DNA of 64,000 bases from Pseudomonas psychrophila HA-4 (GCF_000282975.1 NZ_ALJC01000093.1:62001-126000); one strand, 5' to 3'; numbered from the stretch's first letter, positions 42,961 to 52,036 are shown. Notes: generated from the letters alone by a model not told the origin. A program made the numbers and translations.

Positions 42961-43806
42961 ATGAAAACTTTCCTTCGTGTAACCGCTCTCTCTTTGGTGG
43001 GCGCCATTGGCCTGGGCCTCAGCATCCAAAGCTATGCACAAACACCCGACCTGCTTGATCGCATCAAAGCCAAGAAAGAAATTGTGATCGCCACAGAAGC
43101 CCGTTACGCCCCGTTCGAATTCATTGAAAACGGCAAAATTGTCGGCTACAACGCCGACCTGATGCGCCTCGTCATGACGCAGTTACCGGATGTCAATGTT
43201 CGGCAACTGGACCTGCCGTTCCAGGGCTTGTTGCCCGGCCTGGACACCAAGGCTTTCGATATCGTGGTGACTGCCATCACCATCAATAAGGAACGTGCCA
43301 GCCACTTTTCATTTACCTCGCCGGTGGCCATTTCCATGACTGGGTTACTCGTCAAGGAGCGAGATGGCGCGCTTAACGCAATAGCCGACCTCAACAATAA
43401 AACCGTGGGCTCGCAAAGCGGTTCGGTGCAGTTGCAAGCCTTGATCGCACTCGACAAGCAACTGAAGGACAGCGGCACGCCGGGCTTCAAAGCCATCAAG
43501 CAATACGTAAGCTTCGACGAAGCCTATGCCGACCTTGCCTCTGGGCGACTCGACGCAGTCGCGCAATCTATAGCCAACCTCGGCCCACTGCTCAAGTCGC
43601 GCCCAGGTCTATTCAAAGTGCTCCCTGGCTCAATCGGCGAACAAAGCTACTTCGCTTGGGCGGCCCGCAAGGATGCCGACAGTGAAACCCTCGTTAAGTT
43701 GTTCAACGACGGCATTGCTCGCGCAGCGGCCAATGGCACGCTCACGCAACTGCAGACGAAATGGTTCGGTACCACCATGGACATTCCCGCCAGCGTAACG
43801 CCCTGA
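42961..43806 (+). CDS. Periplasmic amino-acid-binding protein of an ABC importer
   Basis: 281 residues with a Sec signal peptide (about 1-27, ending SIQSYA-Q) and a family 3 solute-binding fold: VIATEARYAPFEFIENGKIV, YNADLMRLV, FDIVVTAITINKERASHFSF. Captures a polar amino acid or guanidino compound in the periplasm. An in-frame ATG at 42916 is ignored in favour of 42961, which has GGAG upstream and begins the signal peptide. First of four transport genes. Confidence 0.9.
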   Translation: MKTFLRVTALSLVGAIGLGLSIQSYAQTPDLLDRIKAKKEIVIATEARYAPFEFIENGKIVGYNADLMRLVMTQLPDVNVRQLDLPFQGLLPGLDTKAFDIVVTAITINKERASHFSFTSPVAISMTGLLVKERDGALNAIADLNNKTVGSQSGSVQLQALIALDKQLKDSGTPGFKAIKQYVSFDEAYADLASGRLDAVAQSIANLGPLLKSRPGLFKVLPGSIGEQSYFAWAARKDADSETLVKLFNDGIARAAANGTLTQLQTKWFGTTMDIPASVTP

Positions 43807-43835
43807 GCCCACATTCCATCCATCAGGTAGCCGAC

Positions 43836-44510
43836 ATGAATCTGACTGATCTTATCGCCCGATGCGTGGCCTATGCACCGCAACTGTATGAGGGTGCACT
43901 TACAACGCTAATGTTATCGGGGGTGGCCGTTGTCTGCGGGTTCTTTGCCGGCATCCTGATTCATACCCTATCGACCCATGGCAGTCGTCCGATCGTTTGG
44001 GCGATAAAAGCCTATATCAGTGTGTTTCGAGGCACACCGGTGCTCGCGCAACTGTTGGTGCTCTACTACCTGCCGTCGGCGCTGGGTTTAAGCCTTCCCG
44101 GCATCGTTGTCGCTGTCGTCGGCTTGACACTGAATACGGCGGCCTATCAGTCGCAAATATTACGCGCCGGTTTCAAGTCAATTCCGCAAGGTCAAATCGA
44201 AGCGGCCCAAACCTTCAACCTGACGCGCCGCCAGCGACTTTGGCACATTGAAATTCCGCAAGTTGTCGCCTTGACGCTCCCGGCGCTCATCAGCGAGATG
44301 ATCGACATCGTAAAAGCCTCCGCAGTGGTCTCGGTGATCGCGGTGACCGACCTAATGAGGGTCGGCCAGCAACTGTCCTCGTCCAGCTATCGGCCACTGG
44401 AGGTTTATACCCTGACGGCCCTCTTCTACCTGGCCATTACCTCGTTATTATCGCTGGCCGGGTACTGCTTCGAACAACGCATGATGCGTCGTAAAGGAGC
44501 CCCGTCATGA
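43836..44510 (+). CDS. Polar amino-acid ABC importer, permease 1
   Basis: 224 residues, HisM/GlnP family. About five hydrophobic segments. The permease EAA region reads QGQIEAAQTFNLTRRQRLWH followed by IEIPQVVALTLPAL. It has FRGTPVLAQLLVLYYL, the conserved segment before the EAA loop. AGGTAG precedes ATG 43836. Overlaps permease 2 by 4 nt. Confidence 0.91.
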   Translation: MNLTDLIARCVAYAPQLYEGALTTLMLSGVAVVCGFFAGILIHTLSTHGSRPIVWAIKAYISVFRGTPVLAQLLVLYYLPSALGLSLPGIVVAVVGLTLNTAAYQSQILRAGFKSIPQGQIEAAQTFNLTRRQRLWHIEIPQVVALTLPALISEMIDIVKASAVVSVIAVTDLMRVGQQLSSSSYRPLEVYTLTALFYLAITSLLSLAGYCFEQRMMRRKGAPS

Positions 44511-45169
44511 ATGTCAGCCCCGAACACATCGAATTGCTCTGGCGGTATATCAACGCGATGTTGGTGACCCTTGGCGTCAGCTTGCTCGCCGCATTCATTG
44601 GTATGGCCATCGGCTTCCTCCTGAATGTCTTGCGCATTTGCTACCCCCGCCAGTTGAGCATTCCCTATCGATTGCTGGTATGGCTCATACGTGGAACCCC
44701 CTACTTTTCACAACTGATGATTGTCTATTTCGGTTTGCCAGTGATTGGGCTCACCCTGAGTGCCACTCAAGCAACGGTCGCATCCCTGGCGCTGTACTCG
44801 TCGGTCTATTTCGCGGAAATTTTTCGTTCTGGCTGGAACAGCATCGCGCCGGGGCATCTGGAAGCCGCGCAAGCCTTCGGTATTAACCGCTGGCAATCAC
44901 TGCGTCATATCGAAATGCCCCAGGCGCTGATTTTCGCGCTGCCGCTGTTAGGCAATCAGACGGTCCTGGTTATCAAGGAAAGCGCCGTGGCGTCTGTCAT
45001 CACGCTGCCTGAGCTAACCATGACCACTGGTGAAATCGTGTCTGCCACCTACGACTACGTCGGCCCCTACGCACTGCTGATCCTGTGCTATTGGCTACTT
45101 GCCCAGACTATTGCATTGGCAGTACGCGGCTGCGCAACCCTTTTGACCTCACCCCAGAGAACCCTATGA
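44507..45169 (+). CDS. Polar amino-acid ABC importer, permease 2
   Basis: 220 residues, HisQ/GlnP family, paralogous to the preceding gene. IRGTPYFSQLMIVYFGLPVI precedes the EAA loop GHLEAAQAFGINRWQSLRHI. Five predicted membrane segments. GGAG lies before the overlapping ATGA start. It pairs with permease 1 in the membrane. Confidence 0.91.
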   Translation: MNVSPEHIELLWRYINAMLVTLGVSLLAAFIGMAIGFLLNVLRICYPRQLSIPYRLLVWLIRGTPYFSQLMIVYFGLPVIGLTLSATQATVASLALYSSVYFAEIFRSGWNSIAPGHLEAAQAFGINRWQSLRHIEMPQALIFALPLLGNQTVLVIKESAVASVITLPELTMTTGEIVSATYDYVGPYALLILCYWLLAQTIALAVRGCATLLTSPQRTL

Positions 45170-45951
45170 CCCTACCCATTCTGCAGTTGCGCGCCGTCGG
45201 CAAGTCATATGGCACCGTCCGCGTCCTCAAAGGTGTTGACCTAGACGTCAAGCGCGGCGAAATCGTTTCACTCATAGGCCCCTCCGGCTCCGGAAAAACC
45301 ACCCTGCTGCGCTGCATCAACTTTCTGGAGGCTTATGATGAAGGTGAAGTCTGGATCAAGGGCCAGTTACTGGGTTATCACTCCAAGGGCCGCACCCCGC
45401 AGGACCGAGACAGTGAAGCGGTGATCGCAGAAGTGCGTCGCCCGGTCTCTATGGTCTTTCAACAGTTCAACTTATGGCCCCACATGACCGTGCTGGGAAA
45501 TGTCGCCGCCCCTCTGGTGTTGGCCAAAAAAATCAACAAGACCGAGGCGCACCGTCTGGCGGGTCTTGCTTTGGAACGCGTTGGCTTGGCGGCCAAGGTT
45601 GATGCCTATCCGGCGCAACTGAGTGGCGGCCAACAGCAACGAGTCGGCATTGCCAGAGCACTGGCTATCGAGCCAGAAGTTATGCTCCTCGACGAACCCA
45701 CCTCGGCGCTGGACCCCGAGCTGGTCGAGGAAGTACTCAGCGTGATTCGTGAACTTGCACACGAAGGAATGACCATGGTCATGGTCACTCATGAAATGAG
45801 CTTTGCAGCGAAAATCTCAGACCATGTCGTGTTTATGGAGGCGGGACGAATCGTCGAGGCTGGCCCCCCCGCGAGGTTGTTTGGGAAGTCGGCCACCCCA
45901 CGTATTCAACAATTTTTAAAACCTTGGCTTGACCGCAGCCTCTCGATCTAA
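45166..45951 (+). CDS. Polar amino-acid ABC importer, ATP-binding protein
   Basis: 261 residues. Walker A GPSGSGKT, Q-loop region MVFQQFNLWPHMTVLGNV, signature [15 protein letters not shown], Walker B VMLLDEPTSALDPE, and switch His in VTHEMSFAAKI. It powers the two permeases. The start overlaps the permease 2 stop by 4 nt. A longer upstream frame lies inside that gene and is not used. Confidence 0.93.
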   Translation: MTLPILQLRAVGKSYGTVRVLKGVDLDVKRGEIVSLIGPSGSGKTTLLRCINFLEAYDEGEVWIKGQLLGYHSKGRTPQDRDSEAVIAEVRRPVSMVFQQFNLWPHMTVLGNVAAPLVLAKKINKTEAHRLAGLALERVGLAAKVDAYPAQLSGGQQQRVGIARALAIEPEVMLLDEPTSALDPELVEEVLSVIRELAHEGMTMVMVTHEMSFAAKISDHVVFMEAGRIVEAGPPARLFGKSATPRIQQFLKPWLDRSLSI

Positions 45952-46490
45952 CCCGTGTTGGCGCTAAGGAAACGCTAAAGACCATCCATTGCAGCAATTG
46001 TGAATGCGTCACTCACGGGCAAGCGGTCCTGCCTGAGCCGGGAGCTGGAGTGGGTGTGAATACCAATAGTCTCGATCAGAAGGGACCTGCGGGGTTGTGT
46101 GAGGGCAGCGAAGTCCGCCGACCACTTGCTGCTTTACCCGCAGGAGAAAATCTTTGGCCGAGCCGGCTTAGCCATCGAGCGTTCAACTCTTGCGCAACGG
46201 ATTGGACAGCCCAGTGCGCAGCTTCAGCCGTGGATTGGAGCGTAAATACCCCCATCCCAAAAAGTGCTCCAACGCTCCACCTCTCAGCCGGCTCGCCCCC
46301 AACGATGTACACGCTGCCCCCTCAAAGCTATCCTGTGCGCCACGCGAACCCGTGGTATCAGGCGTTCATCTGTAATGCTGCCCCGACCCTGACCGCAGCC
46401 AAGCGCACCGTCGTTGCTCCGCACGCTCACCAAGAGTCCGCAACAACAGTGCCCCTTTGATTGATAAGGAATCGAGCTGTCTTGAGTTCA
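45952..46490. other. Spacer with IS66 debris
   Basis: About 540 bp with no intact gene; an IS66 transposase remnant lies at 46120-46245. The frames at 46050-46460 and its complement are not recognised as genes. Confidence 0.5.
46120..46245 (+). pseudogene. IS66 transposase, central fragment
   Basis: DHLLLYPQEKIFGRAGLAIE then RSTLAQRIGQPSAQLQPWIG ends at TAA. It matches the TnpC region before the DDE domain (typically R-STLA-WVG...QLQPL). Only about 41 codons survive, and no terminal repeat was seen. Confidence 0.65.
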
Positions 46491-47951
46491 ATGAAACAGG
46501 CACTCAACGATGGACGTTTCGTCTGTGTGCTCGAGGTCGTTCCTCAACAGTCACCTTCGCGTTTGGCCGCGCTTGAGCACATCGTGCAACGCGGGCACTT
46601 GGCTGGCTGGCCGTTGCTGCCCGCCTTCGCCGATCGTGTCGGCCTGCATTCGGACTTGAGCCCTTTGGAAGGCGCTGGGGCATTGGGGTACCCGGCTTCA
46701 TCCTTGCTGCATTTTTCAGGCAAGGATCGCTCGCGCGCAGATTTGCTGCTTCAGATGAACGTGATGAAGGCCCATGGTTTGGAGCAATTGTTGATGCTCA
46801 GTGGTGATCGTTTGCCAGGCCATCACCCTGGTCAGGCACCCGTGCGTTATCTGGAGTCGGTGCCCGCGCTGCAAATTGCCCGTGAGCATTGCCCGGACTG
46901 GCTGTTGGGCGCTGCCTTGAACCCATTTAAGTACCGCGAAGAAGAAGGCGGTGCACAGTATTTGAAAGCGCAGAAAAAGCTTCTGGCGGGTGCTGACTTC
47001 CTGACTCTGCAACTGGGTTTTGACGCGGCCAAGCATATTGAGGCCCAGACGTGGATGCGCGCTCAGTCGCGAGTTAAACCCATGCTAGCGTGCGTAATGG
47101 AATTGACCGACAAACGCGCCGCCGTTTTGCAGGGCGTGCCCGGTATTGTGATTACCGAGTCCATGCGTGCGTTGTTGGAACGGGAGCAGCAGGTTTCTAA
47201 GGCCTACGCCAGTGCGCGAAGCCTTGAGCGTCTGGCGTTACAGATAGTCGGCCTGCAATTGATGGGCTATGCCGGTGTTCATGTGTCCGGGTTGCATACG
47301 CTGGACGAACTGCTGTCGTTGGAGCAAGCGATTACCGAGCAACGTGACAGTACGAGCTCGATGACCGATTGGCTCGACCGATGGCAGGCAAGTTGGCAGA
47401 TGCCTGGGGCACCCCAGGTAGGCTTCGCTCCCCAAATCGATGCCTGGGAAATGGGGCAATCCAATGTCACCGCCACCCGGCGCGAACGCCTGCGATACAC
47501 GTTGCTCTCTAAGGTGCATGGCCAGTTTTTCAGTCGCACGGGATGGCTCAGTCAAGCGTTTGGCTGGAGCGTGACGCGGCCGATCTGGAAGACCGGCGCG
47601 GCGGCGAATGCGCTGCATACTGTCGAGCGGGCGATAAAACGGCCGCTGGTCGGTTGTGATACCTGCGGCACTTGCCGCCTGCAGGACACTCTCTACATCT
47701 GCCCCGAAACATGCCCCAAAGGCTTGGCGAACGGCCCTTGCGGCGGTACCCGGCTCAATCGTTGCGAGTTTGGCGACCGGGAATGCGTGCACAGTGTCAA
47801 ATACCGGGTTGCCAAATCTGCCCATCAGCTGCCCGTACTGGCGCAAACGTTGATTCCTGCCATAGAAGCAGATAACAGGCACCGCAGTTCCTGGCCTGCA
47901 TGGTTCGAACCGCAAAAATCGACGCCCGGCCAGGCTAAAGCTCTCGATTGA
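46491..47951 (+). CDS. MetF-like methylenetetrahydrofolate reductase with Cys-rich C-terminal domain
   Basis: 486 residues. N-terminal TIM-barrel of the MTHFR type (about 1-300: VCVLEVVPQQSPSRLAALEH, LLMLSGDRLPGHHPG, ADFLTLQLGFDAAKH). C-terminal MTHFR_C-type region near 390-425 (GCDTCGTCRLQDTLYICPET, CPKGLANGPCGGTRLN) that may hold an iron-sulfur or zinc centre. It is near core methionine synthase genes, so a role in supplying or handling methyl groups is likely. A TTG at 46482 (11 nt after AGGA) is an equally plausible start. Confidence 0.78.
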   Translation: MKQALNDGRFVCVLEVVPQQSPSRLAALEHIVQRGHLAGWPLLPAFADRVGLHSDLSPLEGAGALGYPASSLLHFSGKDRSRADLLLQMNVMKAHGLEQLLMLSGDRLPGHHPGQAPVRYLESVPALQIAREHCPDWLLGAALNPFKYREEEGGAQYLKAQKKLLAGADFLTLQLGFDAAKHIEAQTWMRAQSRVKPMLACVMELTDKRAAVLQGVPGIVITESMRALLEREQQVSKAYASARSLERLALQIVGLQLMGYAGVHVSGLHTLDELLSLEQAITEQRDSTSSMTDWLDRWQASWQMPGAPQVGFAPQIDAWEMGQSNVTATRRERLRYTLLSKVHGQFFSRTGWLSQAFGWSVTRPIWKTGAAANALHTVERAIKRPLVGCDTCGTCRLQDTLYICPETCPKGLANGPCGGTRLNRCEFGDRECVHSVKYRVAKSAHQLPVLAQTLIPAIEADNRHRSSWPAWFEPQKSTPGQAKALD

Positions 47952-47985
47952 TTGACGCGTAAAAGAGGACAGCGCAGGTAAACGC

Positions 47986-48495
47986 TCACACCGCGCAGTG
48001 TGCCGCGAGGTTGCAATATTGCCCTTTGAAATACAGCAATGGCTGTGTCGCAGCCGCTTCTTGCAGGTTTAGCGCTTTCACTTCTCCAATCACGATCAGG
48101 TGATCACCTGCCGCGTGTTCGGCGTGAATCTCGCAATCAAGCCAGTGCAAACTGCCGGCAATGATCGGATTACCCAGCGGCGATGCCTGCCATTCGACGC
48201 CGTGCCACTTGTCCGCGCCTCGCCGGGCGAACTGGTTGGAAATACTGACCTGCTCACCTGACAGAATATTGACCGCGAATCGACCTGCCTGACGAATTTT
48301 GGGATAACTGGCGGAACTGGACATGACACTGAATGACACCAGTGGCGGGCTCATCGACACGCTGTAAAACGACTGGCAAGTGAAACCAATCGGCTCGTCA
48401 TCATGGTGTGACGTAATCACCGTGATACCGGATGCGTAATGCCCGAGCGCTTCGCGAAAGCTCAATGGCTCGATTGCCGTACTGAGATGTGACAT
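47986..48495 (-). CDS. Flavin reductase (RutF/HpaC family)
   Basis: 169 residues. FMN-binding split barrel with ALGHYASGITVITSHHDDEP, GFTCQSFYSVSMSPPLVSFS and FAVNILSGEQVSISNQFA. Reduces FMN or FAD with NAD(P)H for a partner enzyme. The start has TTAGGATTTCCT upstream. It lies downstream of mesX-mesD on the same strand; MesD is reported to need oxygen and MesX, so reduced flavin supply for this pair is a reasonable inference. Confidence 0.85.
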   Translation of the reverse strand: MSHLSTAIEPLSFREALGHYASGITVITSHHDDEPIGFTCQSFYSVSMSPPLVSFSVMSSSASYPKIRQAGRFAVNILSGEQVSISNQFARRGADKWHGVEWQASPLGNPIIAGSLHWLDCEIHAEHAAGDHLIVIGEVKALNLQEAAATQPLLYFKGQYCNLAAHCAV

Positions 48496-48612
48496 AGGAA
48501 ATCCTAACCATGGGATGCAACTCGAAAGGGCTAAGGAAGGCCTGAAGCAGCCCGATAATTGTGCACCGACCGCTTCAGCTCCCTAGACACCTCTTACGAC
48601 GTCAACTGGGTA

Positions 48613-49641
48613 CTAACTCAACAGTTCTCTGCGGACGATTTCTGCACCAGCACTTAACGCATTTAACTTGCCTCTCGCCACTCGGCGAGGCAGTGGAGCC
48701 ATGCCGCAGTTGGTGCAAGGATAGAGCTTGTCAGCGTCCACAAACTGAAGTGCTTTGCGCAGAGTGTTAGCGACTTCCTCGGGCGTTTCGATGGTATGCG
48801 ATGCCACATCAATAGCGCCGACCATCACTTTCTTACCACGGATCAGTTCAATAAGGTCCATGGGGACATGAGAGTTATGACATTCCAGCGAGATGATATC
48901 GATACTGGATTTTTGCAGCTTGGGGAACGCTTCTTCATATTGTCGCCACTCTGACCCCAGCGTTTTTTTCCAATCGGTATTGGCCTTGATGCCATAGCCA
49001 TAGCAGATGTGCACAGCCGTTTCACACTTAAGGCCTTGAACGGCTCTTTCTAAGGTTGCCACTCCCCAATCATTCACTTCATCAAAGAACACATTAAAGG
49101 CGGGTTCATCAAACTGAATAATATCTACACCGGCAGCTTCTAACTCGAGGGCTTCCTGATTGAGGATTTTAGCGAACTCCCAGGCCAGCTTTTCGCGACT
49201 CTTATAATGGCTGTCATAAAGCGTATCGATCATCGTCATAGGGCCTGGCAAAGCCCATTTAATGGGTTGCTGGGTTTGCTGACGCAGAAATTTGGCATCG
49301 TCAACAAACACCGGCTTTTGCCGAGTAACAGCACCCACGACCGTCGGTACGCTCGCATCATAGCGATCACGGATTCTAACGGTTTCTCGTTTCTCAAAAT
49401 CAACGCCGCTAAGGTGCTCAATAAACGTCGTCACGAAGTGCTGTCGTGTTTGCTCACCGTCACTGACAATATCAATCCCAGCGTGTTGTTGTTCTTGCAG
49501 TGCCAACAGCAAGGCATCGTGCTTACCCTCAATCAACGCCTCGCCTTCCAACTTCCAAGGCGACCAAAGTGTCTCAGGTTGTGCTAGCCAAGAAGGTTTA
49601 GGCAAGCTGCCAGCAGTGGAGGTCGGTAACAACTTTTTCAT
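48613..49641 (-). CDS. mesD: Core-MetE methionine synthase, MesD family
   Basis: 342 residues, half the size of MetE: only the catalytic barrel is present. Zinc and homocysteine site residues are visible: HxC in VHICYGYG (about 209), Glu in ISLECHNS (about 253) and Cys in CTNCGMAPLPRRVA (about 310); DIIQFDEPAF and DIVSDGEQTR are also conserved. It transfers a methyl group to homocysteine. Paired with a DUF1852 gene, which is the mark of the folate-independent MesD/MesX synthase group (established knowledge). The ribosome site is weak; 27 nt separate it from mesX, so coupling is likely. Confidence 0.87.
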   Translation of the reverse strand: MKKLLPTSTAGSLPKPSWLAQPETLWSPWKLEGEALIEGKHDALLLALQEQQHAGIDIVSDGEQTRQHFVTTFIEHLSGVDFEKRETVRIRDRYDASVPTVVGAVTRQKPVFVDDAKFLRQQTQQPIKWALPGPMTMIDTLYDSHYKSREKLAWEFAKILNQEALELEAAGVDIIQFDEPAFNVFFDEVNDWGVATLERAVQGLKCETAVHICYGYGIKANTDWKKTLGSEWRQYEEAFPKLQKSSIDIISLECHNSHVPMDLIELIRGKKVMVGAIDVASHTIETPEEVANTLRKALQFVDADKLYPCTNCGMAPLPRRVARGKLNALSAGAEIVRRELLS

Positions 49642-49668
49642 AATAGATAGCCTGGTATTTTTAATAAA

Positions 49669-50652
49669 TCAGAGAGCGTAACTAGCGGACCACTGTTCAA
49701 GCGTCGTTTGGTAGGGCTTGATAAAGTGCTCTTCAACAAACCGTCCCTGTTCGATAGCCAGTTGGCTGCGCTCTTCTCGATCATAAACAATTCGAGTTAA
49801 TGAATAATCCTGATGCTTCAAGCTTGGCTTATAAAATTTCCCAGCGGCAGAGTTCGCATTGTAAATTTCAGGCCGGTAGATTTTTTGAAACGTATCCATC
49901 GTGCTAATGGTGCTAATGAGTTCAAGATTGGTGTAATCGCCCAGTAGATCACCGGCAAAATAGAATGCCAAAGGCGCGACACTGTTGGGAGGCATGAAAT
50001 AACGAACCTTCAGGCCCATCTTCTCGAAATAGTCATCCGTCAACGAGTATTCATCTTGCTGGTATTCAACACCCAATACAGGATGCAGGTTTTCAGTGCG
50101 CTGATAGACCTTCGCGCTCGAAACGCTGAGGCATATCACCGGCGGTTTATTAAAATGCTCTTTGTAGGCACTTGAGTTCACAAAACACTTAAACAGTTTC
50201 CCGTGCAGATCGCCAAAGTCGTCTGGAATGCTAAATTCAGCCCGGCCTTTGTTGTGACCTAACAACAGAACACTAAAGTCATAGTCACGGACGTAAGAGG
50301 AGAAATTGTTCCCCACAACACCGTCAATGCGCTCATTGGTTTTACGATCAACAATAGTCGCCTTTAGTATTTCAATCAAAGGGATGGCATCACCACTGTT
50401 CTCGACAGCAACATCCATCTCGACAGAAATAATGTTAAGTTCGACAGCATAACGATCGCCCTCAGGATTATCCCAGTGCGCCAACGCATTAAAACGGTTA
50501 TCAATCATCGTCAGTGTGTTGCGCAAATTCTCTTGGCGACTCTCCCCCCGCGCCAGATTGGCAAAGTTGGTGGTAGTCCGCGTATTGTCCGAGGGCTGAT
50601 AATTCTCATCAAAACAAATACTCTTAATCGTAAATGTAAAATCTTCGCTCAT
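49669..50652 (-). CDS. mesX: MesX, DUF1852 partner of the MesD methionine synthase
   Basis: 327 residues, soluble, with no signal peptide: MSEDFTFTIKSICFDENYQP, TRTTTNFANLARGESRQENL, NALAHWDNPEGDRY and VRYFMPPNSVAPLAF are DUF1852-like. MesX is reported to be required for MesD activity with oxygen; the methyl donor chemistry is unresolved in the literature I know. Start with AAGGTG about 10 nt upstream. First gene of the minus-strand unit mesX-mesD and probably the flavin reductase. Confidence 0.87.
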   Translation of the reverse strand: MSEDFTFTIKSICFDENYQPSDNTRTTTNFANLARGESRQENLRNTLTMIDNRFNALAHWDNPEGDRYAVELNIISVEMDVAVENSGDAIPLIEILKATIVDRKTNERIDGVVGNNFSSYVRDYDFSVLLLGHNKGRAEFSIPDDFGDLHGKLFKCFVNSSAYKEHFNKPPVICLSVSSAKVYQRTENLHPVLGVEYQQDEYSLTDDYFEKMGLKVRYFMPPNSVAPLAFYFAGDLLGDYTNLELISTISTMDTFQKIYRPEIYNANSAAGKFYKPSLKHQDYSLTRIVYDREERSQLAIEQGRFVEEHFIKPYQTTLEQWSASYAL

Positions 50653-50843
50653 GATTATCCGACACCTTAATTTTGAGATAGCCTGATCCAGCCCTGGCCT
50701 TACTTACACTACCTACTGCATTTTTTTATTTTTTAATTAGCTGCATTGATAGTGTCTTTCGTTAAGACGCATTCTATGCTGAGCCATTGCATGAGGGACA
50801 ATGAATTGATTTCACTGAAACATTAGTCATATTCATGGTGGGA
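50653..50843. other. Upstream region of mesX
   Basis: AT-rich patch with a T-run (about 50722-50738) typical of a promoter region; no riboswitch-like fold was recognised. No gene. Confidence 0.4.
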
Positions 50844-50909
50844 TGTACGGCCTGCAACGGAGGCCCTAACGGTGCTCTCGGCGCCATGGGTATGGGCCTA
50901 GGTGCGTAA
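50844..50909 (+). pseudogene. 3' remnant of a lipoprotein gene like 59348-59635
   Basis: The frame CTACNGGPNGALGAMGMGLG-A-stop parallels the end of the intact lipoprotein, TCQLPSGPMVALASMGMGLG. Only the last 21 codons remain. Confidence 0.55.
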
Positions 50910-50977
50910 TACGACAGGTTAGGAGGGGATAGCGATCTGGTTTTCTCGTAACGGCGCTCGGCTTTTATAGGTGTCAT

Positions 50978-51090
50978 GCCCGCTGAGTGTCAAGTCTGGC
51001 ACCGCCCAACCACAATATCGGGGTGTATGCGATGCCCGTTGCGTGGTTGCCCACTTCATAGTCGACGATGATGATGGCGTAATCGCTGGC
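50978..51090 (-). pseudogene. Remnant of the receiver domain of a sensor kinase like 59666-61282
   Basis: The minus strand reads DYAIIIVDYEVGNHATGI and, after a frameshift, WAVPDLTLSGHD, matching DCDVIIADYDLGNHATGI and WAVPALILSGHD of the intact hybrid kinase. The gap of about 68 bp from the lipoprotein remnant and the convergent orientation match the intact locus, so this is a decayed duplicate of both genes. Confidence 0.65.
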
Positions 51091-51114
51091 TTACTGCTTC
51101 TGACGCCTTCGCCC

Positions 51115-51552
51115 CTAAAACCCCGGAGGTATGTACCCCGGCACATACGGTATGTTCTTACATTTATTACTGACAATACGTCCGTTATCAATCTTGAAAT
51201 CCACAATAGATCCAGCCTTATTGACGACTGCTTCAATCGTACAGTCAGAACTATGACCAACCGTTTGATAATATTCCGTGTAAACCATCCCATTCCCCGT
51301 ATGCGCCATGGAAGTGCCTGCCGCTTCTGTGTTTGTCCAGCTTGAAGATTTTTCCCATGTTAAAACAACAAGTTCCTCTCCGTTTATGCCCGTCGTCTTC
51401 TTGACCGAAGACGGCTTACCAAACAAATTCAAGGCCTCTTGATCAGATCTCCCCATCCATCGTTCCTGAGCAATAACACGACACCCATTAACAACCAAAA
51501 TAACGGGAACTATCGCTATAACCAGACACAACCGACTCAGTTTGCTAAACAT
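51115..51552 (-). CDS. Small lipoprotein of unknown function
   Basis: 145 residues. Lipoprotein signal MFSKLSRLCLVIAIVPVILV then VNGC as lipobox. The mature part has GRSDQEALNLFGKPSSVKKT, similar in style to the SmpA/BamE-like fold in small envelope lipoproteins, and ends NIPYVPGYIPPGF. GGAGAAGTATTT precedes the ATG. No partner gene is obvious; it abuts a decayed kinase/lipoprotein duplicate. Confidence 0.78.
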   Translation of the reverse strand: MFSKLSRLCLVIAIVPVILVVNGCRVIAQERWMGRSDQEALNLFGKPSSVKKTTGINGEELVVLTWEKSSSWTNTEAAGTSMAHTGNGMVYTEYYQTVGHSSDCTIEAVVNKAGSIVDFKIDNGRIVSNKCKNIPYVPGYIPPGF

Positions 51553-51970
51553 AAATACTTCTCCGCGCCACACTTAAAGCCTGACTCTATCATTGCAAAA
51601 GTACGGGATAACTAACACAAATGGGCTAATAGCCGATTGATATGCTTCGTACCAACCCCTGCTAGGCATGCATCTGACGTCATACAAGCGGTCACTGTGC
51701 GAGCGCCGGATCAATCGAATTAATTGAGTGGAAATGACCCCATAACCCTCAAAAAGACATCGACAGCCCCTAGTAAATTGTCCGACCTAGGTTTTACACC
51801 CTTCCCCCGTCACTCGACTCTGCCCCACCAAGGCGCCCTGGCGTCGATCAAAGCAGCAGATTCCACCATTAGGATTAGGCACAGGAGTGAGGTAAACCGC
51901 TCGTTTGAGTGAGCGAAAGCCCCTGATCGAGGGCCATTCATGGCGCTGATGATCCTGTAGGAATATTCGC
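51553..51970. other. Intergenic region upstream of the PHO box
   Basis: About 420 bp without a credible gene; the only frame (51724-51912) is proline-poor, unrecognised and lacks a ribosome site. Probably promoter space for the divergent lipoprotein and pstS. Confidence 0.4.
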
Positions 51971-51988
51971 CATTCATAAAAGTGTCAC
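51971..51988 (+). promoter_or_regulatory. PHO box upstream of pstS
   Basis: CATTCATAAAAGTGTCAC matches the PhoB consensus CTGTCATAAAACTGTCAC at 15 of 18 positions and lies 48 nt before the pstS ATG. Confidence 0.82.
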
Positions 51989-52036
51989 ATCATTGTTGCA
52001 AAGTTCTCGGGCCCGATCTCACACGGAACTCCTTCG

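Noticed and set aside
46050..46460. 136-codon frame before the MTHFR-like gene
   Set aside because: No ribosome site or known pattern; it overlaps an IS66 transposase fragment in another frame.
50653..50843. SAM or cobalamin riboswitch before mesX
   Set aside because: No conserved riboswitch boxes or multi-stem fold seen; only an AT-rich promoter-like region.
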